Positions 51,546 through 54,946 of a stretch of DNA of 54,946 bases are shown here, in pieces. How positions within the stretch are numbered: position 1 is the first letter of the stretch; every line of letters begins with the position of its first letter. This DNA comes from Paenibacillus phytorum (lineage in GTDB: Bacteria; Bacillota; Bacilli; Paenibacillales; NBRC-103111), in contig NZ_WHOA01000186.1 of NCBI RefSeq assembly GCF_013141715.1, positions 1 through 54,946 of the forward strand, read 5' to 3'. The position numbers and the translations under genes are program-made. Under the pieces are notes generated by a model that had not been told where the DNA came from, made no database searches, and worked only from the letters and a program-made list of their open reading frames with translations.

Positions 51546-52697
51546 TTATAACGCTTTATCAATGGCAACGGTTTGACCTGACCATACCTTCAGAGACGTC
51601 CAAGGGGTTTCTGTCCCCTGCCAAAATGGGTCATCTGCTGGCAATCCTAATGGAAGGAAAACAGCTGAACATAAGTATAGGCTGCCTGTGGAGATATACG
51701 TTTCGCCAAGCTCGGGCTGATGTCCGCAAAGTCCAATCTTCAGCCAGCCTGCCTCATCGAAAGTGCCTGGGGCTTCAATCAGCCTGCGGATGACCGCGCT
51801 TAGTGCACATCTTACTTGAGCTGGCGCAACACCTTCCGGCAATTCACGTCGCAGTGCAATGTGGGCTAGTGATTGAAAGGCACCAAAGCGGTAGGCAATC
51901 GACCGACCCGTAACAGGAAACGTTCCCTCCGGTGAAATCGATCTTTCCTGCACGGCAGCATAACGCTGCGCTCGAATTAGAATATTCTCTCGCATTCCTG
52001 CCCAGTCTGGATAATATCCATGAACCTGCTCAATGATATCAACCAACATGGGTTGAATCACGAAGCTGTTATAATAATCGGCATGGTAATGTGGACCATC
52101 GCCGTACATTCCATCGCCAAGGTACCACTGCTCGTGTTGTTTAAGGGCAAAATCCACGCGCATGGCATCCCAATCCTCGCCAATCACCCCTAAAGCCGTT
52201 TCGGTTATAGCTGCGAACAAGAGCCAGTTGTTGAAACCCGGTTTGCGTGTTCTTGTTGCCTTCATGGCTTTCACCAGATTGCCCTGAACGCGTCTGTCCA
52301 AACGATGCCAAAGCGTGTTAGGAGCTCTTAGGATCGCATTAGCCAGAAATGCCGTATCAACAATCGGCTGCATGCCTTTGGAAAAGTTCAAAAAATCAGG
52401 CGACTCCGGATCCGTCGCCGCGTCCAGAGCAGCTCGGACTAGCTCACCGTAGTGAATGCGAAGCTTCTCTTCCTCGGCATCTTGAGCTGGATTTTCTAAC
52501 CATGGTGCCATGCCTACCAGTGTGCGTGCGAATGCTTCTAAATGCGAAAACTGGAGCTGCTCTTCTTTTTTATTCTCTACTGGCATTGTTGCTCGCAGCT
52601 TCTTAGATGCCAATGCCTTTATCACAGGATCAGCTATACGAAGCATCGTAGCCAACCAATATGCACGGTCATTGCAGGCTGCAGCTTGATTACTCAT
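51546..52697 (-). CDS. DUF2264 domain protein
   Basis: A 383-residue cytoplasmic protein of the DUF2264 family, an alpha/alpha-toroid found next to glycan-degrading enzymes. Characteristic stretches: FSHLEAFARTLVGMAPWLEN near residue 50, NNWLLFAAITETAL near 160, and QWYLGDGMYGDGPHYHADYY near 195, with His and Asp residues fit for a catalytic site. It overlaps the end of the GH88 gene by eight bases, so the two work in the same pathway. The reaction is not established for the family as far as I know; a hydrolase or lyase for an oligosaccharide is likely. Confidence 0.9.
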   Translation of the reverse strand: MSNQAAACNDRAYWLATMLRIADPVIKALASKKLRATMPVENKKEEQLQFSHLEAFARTLVGMAPWLENPAQDAEEEKLRIHYGELVRAALDAATDPESPDFLNFSKGMQPIVDTAFLANAILRAPNTLWHRLDRRVQGNLVKAMKATRTRKPGFNNWLLFAAITETALGVIGEDWDAMRVDFALKQHEQWYLGDGMYGDGPHYHADYYNSFVIQPMLVDIIEQVHGYYPDWAGMRENILIRAQRYAAVQERSISPEGTFPVTGRSIAYRFGAFQSLAHIALRRELPEGVAPAQVRCALSAVIRRLIEAPGTFDEAGWLKIGLCGHQPELGETYISTGSLYLCSAVFLPLGLPADDPFWQGTETPWTSLKVWSGQTVAIDKAL

Positions 52698-53811
52698 ACC
52701 AGTAACCTTTGATTCCTTTTTCCATCCGTACGAGAGCTTCTAAATAGTAATAGTCACCCCAGATCATGTAATCGTCCGGAGCACTTCCACCGCGAACGTG
52801 ATAGGAACCGCGTTCGATGAAGCCTTGAGCATCAGGCTTGCCAATGGTTGCGTAGGATTTAACTAGCCCAGTCATGGAGCGCTGAATCGCATTTTCCAAA
52901 TATACACGGTCAGCATCATCAGCAGCCAAGTGTTCCAATAACTCTAAGGCTCCCGCTGAAGCAATCGCAGAAGCTGAGCTATCACGGTTCGTTTCTGCGT
53001 TCACCGGCGCATTGAAATCCCAGTATACCACATCATCCTGCGGCAAGCGGTCAAAGAAGTAACGCGCTAAGCGCTTGGATGTTTCTAAGTAAAGCGGGTT
53101 TTTCGTATAGTAGTACGAAAGCGCGAACCCATAAATTCCCCAAGCTTGGCCGCGGGTCCAAGTTGAACCATCTTGATACCCCTGATGCGTTCCGCCATGA
53201 AGTGGTTCACCACTCTCTTGATCAAAGTAAAACGTGTGGAAGGATGAATCATCGCCGCGAACCAAATAGCGGCGGCTCAAATCCGCATGAATCACGGCAA
53301 CCTCCTTGTATTTGGCATCGCCAGTTTGCTCGTAAGCCCAGTACAAAAGTGGTAGGTTCATCATGCAATCAATGATGATGCGTCCTCCATTTTCTTTGTC
53401 CCCTTCAGGACCCCACGCTTGAATATATTGTCCCTTTGGTCTCCAGCGTTTCATCAGTACATCGGCTGCTTGCAAAGTAAGTTGTTTAGCATTTTCATCT
53501 TTTTCAATAATCCATTGCGCTTTAGAAGATAGTGAATATAAGAACCCGATATCATGGTGATCCAGAGCTACATTGTCTTTCAATCTTTGCTTAAAGCTTG
53601 CAACCGTTTTGTGAGCAGCTTGCTGGAACGCTTTGTCACCGCTATATTGGTAGCCTAGCCACAAAATACCCGACCAAAAGCCGTCCGTCCAATCCGTATT
53701 TGGATTCAAATGATACACATCATTCTCGCTCACGTGCGGAAATAAGTCCCCAAATCGTTCGATATTCACTTTCGTTTTTTGCAAAGCATCTTCAATGGCT
53801 TGTTTCCACAT
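52690..53811 (-). CDS. GH88 unsaturated glucuronyl hydrolase-like
   Basis: A 373-residue cytoplasmic alpha/alpha-toroid of glycoside hydrolase family 88. Two catalytic Asp of the family are visible: in HHDIGFLY (like Asp88 of the Bacillus GL1 enzyme) and in IIIDCMMNLPLLYWA (like Asp149). GSTWTRGQAWGIYGFALSY is another family hallmark. It removes the 4,5-unsaturated uronic acid that a polysaccharide lyase leaves at the non-reducing end. I start it at ATG 53811, ten bases after GGAG; a TTG at 53817 is too close to that site. It overlaps the DUF2264 gene and follows lacI in one operon. Confidence 0.94.
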   Translation of the reverse strand: MWKQAIEDALQKTKVNIERFGDLFPHVSENDVYHLNPNTDWTDGFWSGILWLGYQYSGDKAFQQAAHKTVASFKQRLKDNVALDHHDIGFLYSLSSKAQWIIEKDENAKQLTLQAADVLMKRWRPKGQYIQAWGPEGDKENGGRIIIDCMMNLPLLYWAYEQTGDAKYKEVAVIHADLSRRYLVRGDDSSFHTFYFDQESGEPLHGGTHQGYQDGSTWTRGQAWGIYGFALSYYYTKNPLYLETSKRLARYFFDRLPQDDVVYWDFNAPVNAETNRDSSASAIASAGALELLEHLAADDADRVYLENAIQRSMTGLVKSYATIGKPDAQGFIERGSYHVRGGSAPDDYMIWGDYYYLEALVRMEKGIKGYWYE

Positions 53812-53818
53812 GATCAAT

Positions 53819-54847
53819 TCACTCCGTTTTCTTTGATTTGGTTGATTCTCGTTCTATAAAAGTAAGGGGGACCTCGATTTCTCGCTCCTCACCAGACTCA
53901 GCCTTATTGCCAAATTTATGTAACAGCTTGTCAATGGCCGTTTGGGCTTGATAGCTATAAGGAATGTCCCAGCTTGATATACCCGGATAACTGTGTTTAG
54001 CTATATAATCGTTATTAATTCCAATAATCTGAAGCTGATATGGAATCTCAATCTGGAGCATATTTGCTGCCGATAAGATTCGTAAGGCTACATGGTCATC
54101 AAAAGCAACGATGCCTACGGGTGCCACATGGCGCTGTAATAAGCTTTGGAGAAATGCTTCGATATCCAGATCTTTATAGTCCACGATCTCATGAATGACA
54201 TCGCTTGCATATTGCCCGATCCCGGCATTGAAACCCATGCGTCGCTGTTCGTCGATGACTTTCGAACCTTTACTGCCTACGTAGCAAAGTGCTCTACAGC
54301 CACGTTCCACCAACAATTTAGTGGATTGTTTGCAAGCCGCTGCAAAGCCTAAATTCACTGCACCTAATGCAATATCCTCCGGCCAGTTCCAACCATTGAT
54401 AAGAACTAATGGCGTACCGCTGTTTACGATCGACCTTGTAGATTCGAAGCCCATTGCTAAACCATGACATATCAATCCGTCTACTCTACGCTGCAGCAAA
54501 ACTTCCAGATTTCTCCGCTCAATATCCGGATCGAATCCCCCTGATGAAAATACGGATAAGTGATACCCCGCATTATGTGCTTCAATCTGCAAATGTTCGG
54601 CGAGCTCTCCATAGTAATTCGTTAACCCTGGTAAGATGAGACCGATCTCATACGTTTTGCTGCGGCTTAAACCCGCTGCCATCGTATTCCGTCGATACCC
54701 TAATTGCTCAGCAGCCAATTCGACCTTGCGAATCGTCTCTTTGGACGAACGAATACCACCTCGATTCAGCACATTGGAGACTGTGGCAATGGATACTCCT
54801 GCTGCTGCTGCCACTTCTACAATTGTGACTTGTTTGGGCTTGCTCAT
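53819..54847 (-). CDS. LacI family transcriptional regulator
   Basis: A 342-residue repressor. N-terminal helix-turn-helix and hinge: VTIVEVAAAAGVSIATVSNV. The rest is the periplasmic-binding-protein-like ligand domain (EIGLILPGLTNYYGELAEHL and later TTFIERES-type end, here PLTFIERESTKS). GGAGTTG precedes the ATG. It is first in the operon with GH88 and DUF2264. Its own promoter contains two operator-like sites, so it is probably autoregulated. A matching site upstream of the toroid-CE7 operon extends its likely regulon. Confidence 0.95.
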   Translation of the reverse strand: MSKPKQVTIVEVAAAAGVSIATVSNVLNRGGIRSSKETIRKVELAAEQLGYRRNTMAAGLSRSKTYEIGLILPGLTNYYGELAEHLQIEAHNAGYHLSVFSSGGFDPDIERRNLEVLLQRRVDGLICHGLAMGFESTRSIVNSGTPLVLINGWNWPEDIALGAVNLGFAAACKQSTKLLVERGCRALCYVGSKGSKVIDEQRRMGFNAGIGQYASDVIHEIVDYKDLDIEAFLQSLLQRHVAPVGIVAFDDHVALRILSAANMLQIEIPYQLQIIGINNDYIAKHSYPGISSWDIPYSYQAQTAIDKLLHKFGNKAESGEEREIEVPLTFIERESTKSKKTE

Positions 54848-54867
54848 ACTTATTTCAACTCCGTTTT

Positions 54868-54920
54868 GTTAAACGTTTAACATCCTCTATTAGCTTAAAT
54901 TGAAACGTTTAACCTGTCAA
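54868..54920 (-). promoter_or_regulatory. lacI promoter with two operator-like sites
   Basis: On the minus strand TTGACA (54915-54920), 17 bp, TAAGCT (54892-54897). The spacer is an operator-like sequence, GGTTAAACGTTTCAATT (54898-54914). A second, perfectly palindromic site GTTAAACGTTTAAC (54868-54881) lies just downstream, near the transcription start. Both suit LacI-family binding and autorepression. Confidence 0.75.
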
Positions 54921-54946
54921 GTGATAAAATAACTGATTTAACACTT

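Noticed and set aside
1..54946. Mobile elements, CRISPR arrays, tRNA or rRNA genes
   Set aside because: No transposase, integrase, direct-repeat array, CCA-ended cloverleaf or rRNA segment was recognised anywhere in the window.

Overview
The window looks like chromosomal DNA of a spore-forming, low-to-moderate GC Firmicute, most likely Paenibacillus or a close relative. Grounds: YesM/YesN two-component pairs, a DUF3502-type solute-binding lipoprotein, T-box control of argS, a YheC/YheD-type sporulation ATP-grasp protein, many AGGAGG ribosome sites with frequent TTG starts, and a density of cytoplasmic carbohydrate-active enzymes. I found no rRNA, tRNA, CRISPR array, phage or insertion sequence.

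Layout. 1-5.2 kb: a YesMN two-component system divergent from an orphan solute-binding lipoprotein. 5.2-8.5 kb: a GNAT/HAD pair, then a cyclic-di-GMP-I riboswitch with terminator ahead of a PAS-GGDEF-EAL protein. 8.5-15 kb: MFS exporter, TauE/SafE permease, FetAB-type ABC exporter, panD overlapping an ATP-grasp gene, and a threonine synthase. 15-21.5 kb: an internally duplicated hypothetical protein, argS behind a T-box with an apparent CGG specifier, an EamA transporter and a GDYXXLXY membrane protein. 21.6-25.4 kb: a group II PLP decarboxylase and a chemoreceptor in one operon behind a second cyclic-di-GMP-I riboswitch and terminator. 25.6-29.3 kb: a heterodimeric ABC exporter. 29.4-38.3 kb: C4-dicarboxylate/tricarboxylate metabolism (HPr-like protein, ACT-malic enzyme, AEC carrier, TctCBA transporter and a CitA/CitB-type two-component system). 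38.6-45.4 kb: GH78, an AraC regulator, a CE7 esterase and an unrecognised toroid-like protein. 45.6-51.4 kb: metNIQ, a glycosidase remnant, alanine dehydrogenase and its PucR/AdeR-type regulator. 51.5-54.9 kb: lacI, GH88 and DUF2264.

How the parts work together. Two cyclic-di-GMP riboswitches of the same class control, respectively, a c-di-GMP enzyme whose EAL domain carries a Glu-to-Val change at a catalytic position, and a decarboxylase-chemoreceptor operon that I do not know as a described unit; this is the best candidate for a new system. An 18-bp operator (17/18 identical) lies in the lacI promoter and about 70 bp upstream of the toroid/CE7 operon. That predicts one regulon of GH88, DUF2264, CE7 esterase and the unrecognised protein, probably for acetylated, unsaturated-uronate oligosaccharides. 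Two ABC ATPase genes, fetA and metN, appear to begin at CTG codons. All functional calls rest on reading the sequence; no database search was run.
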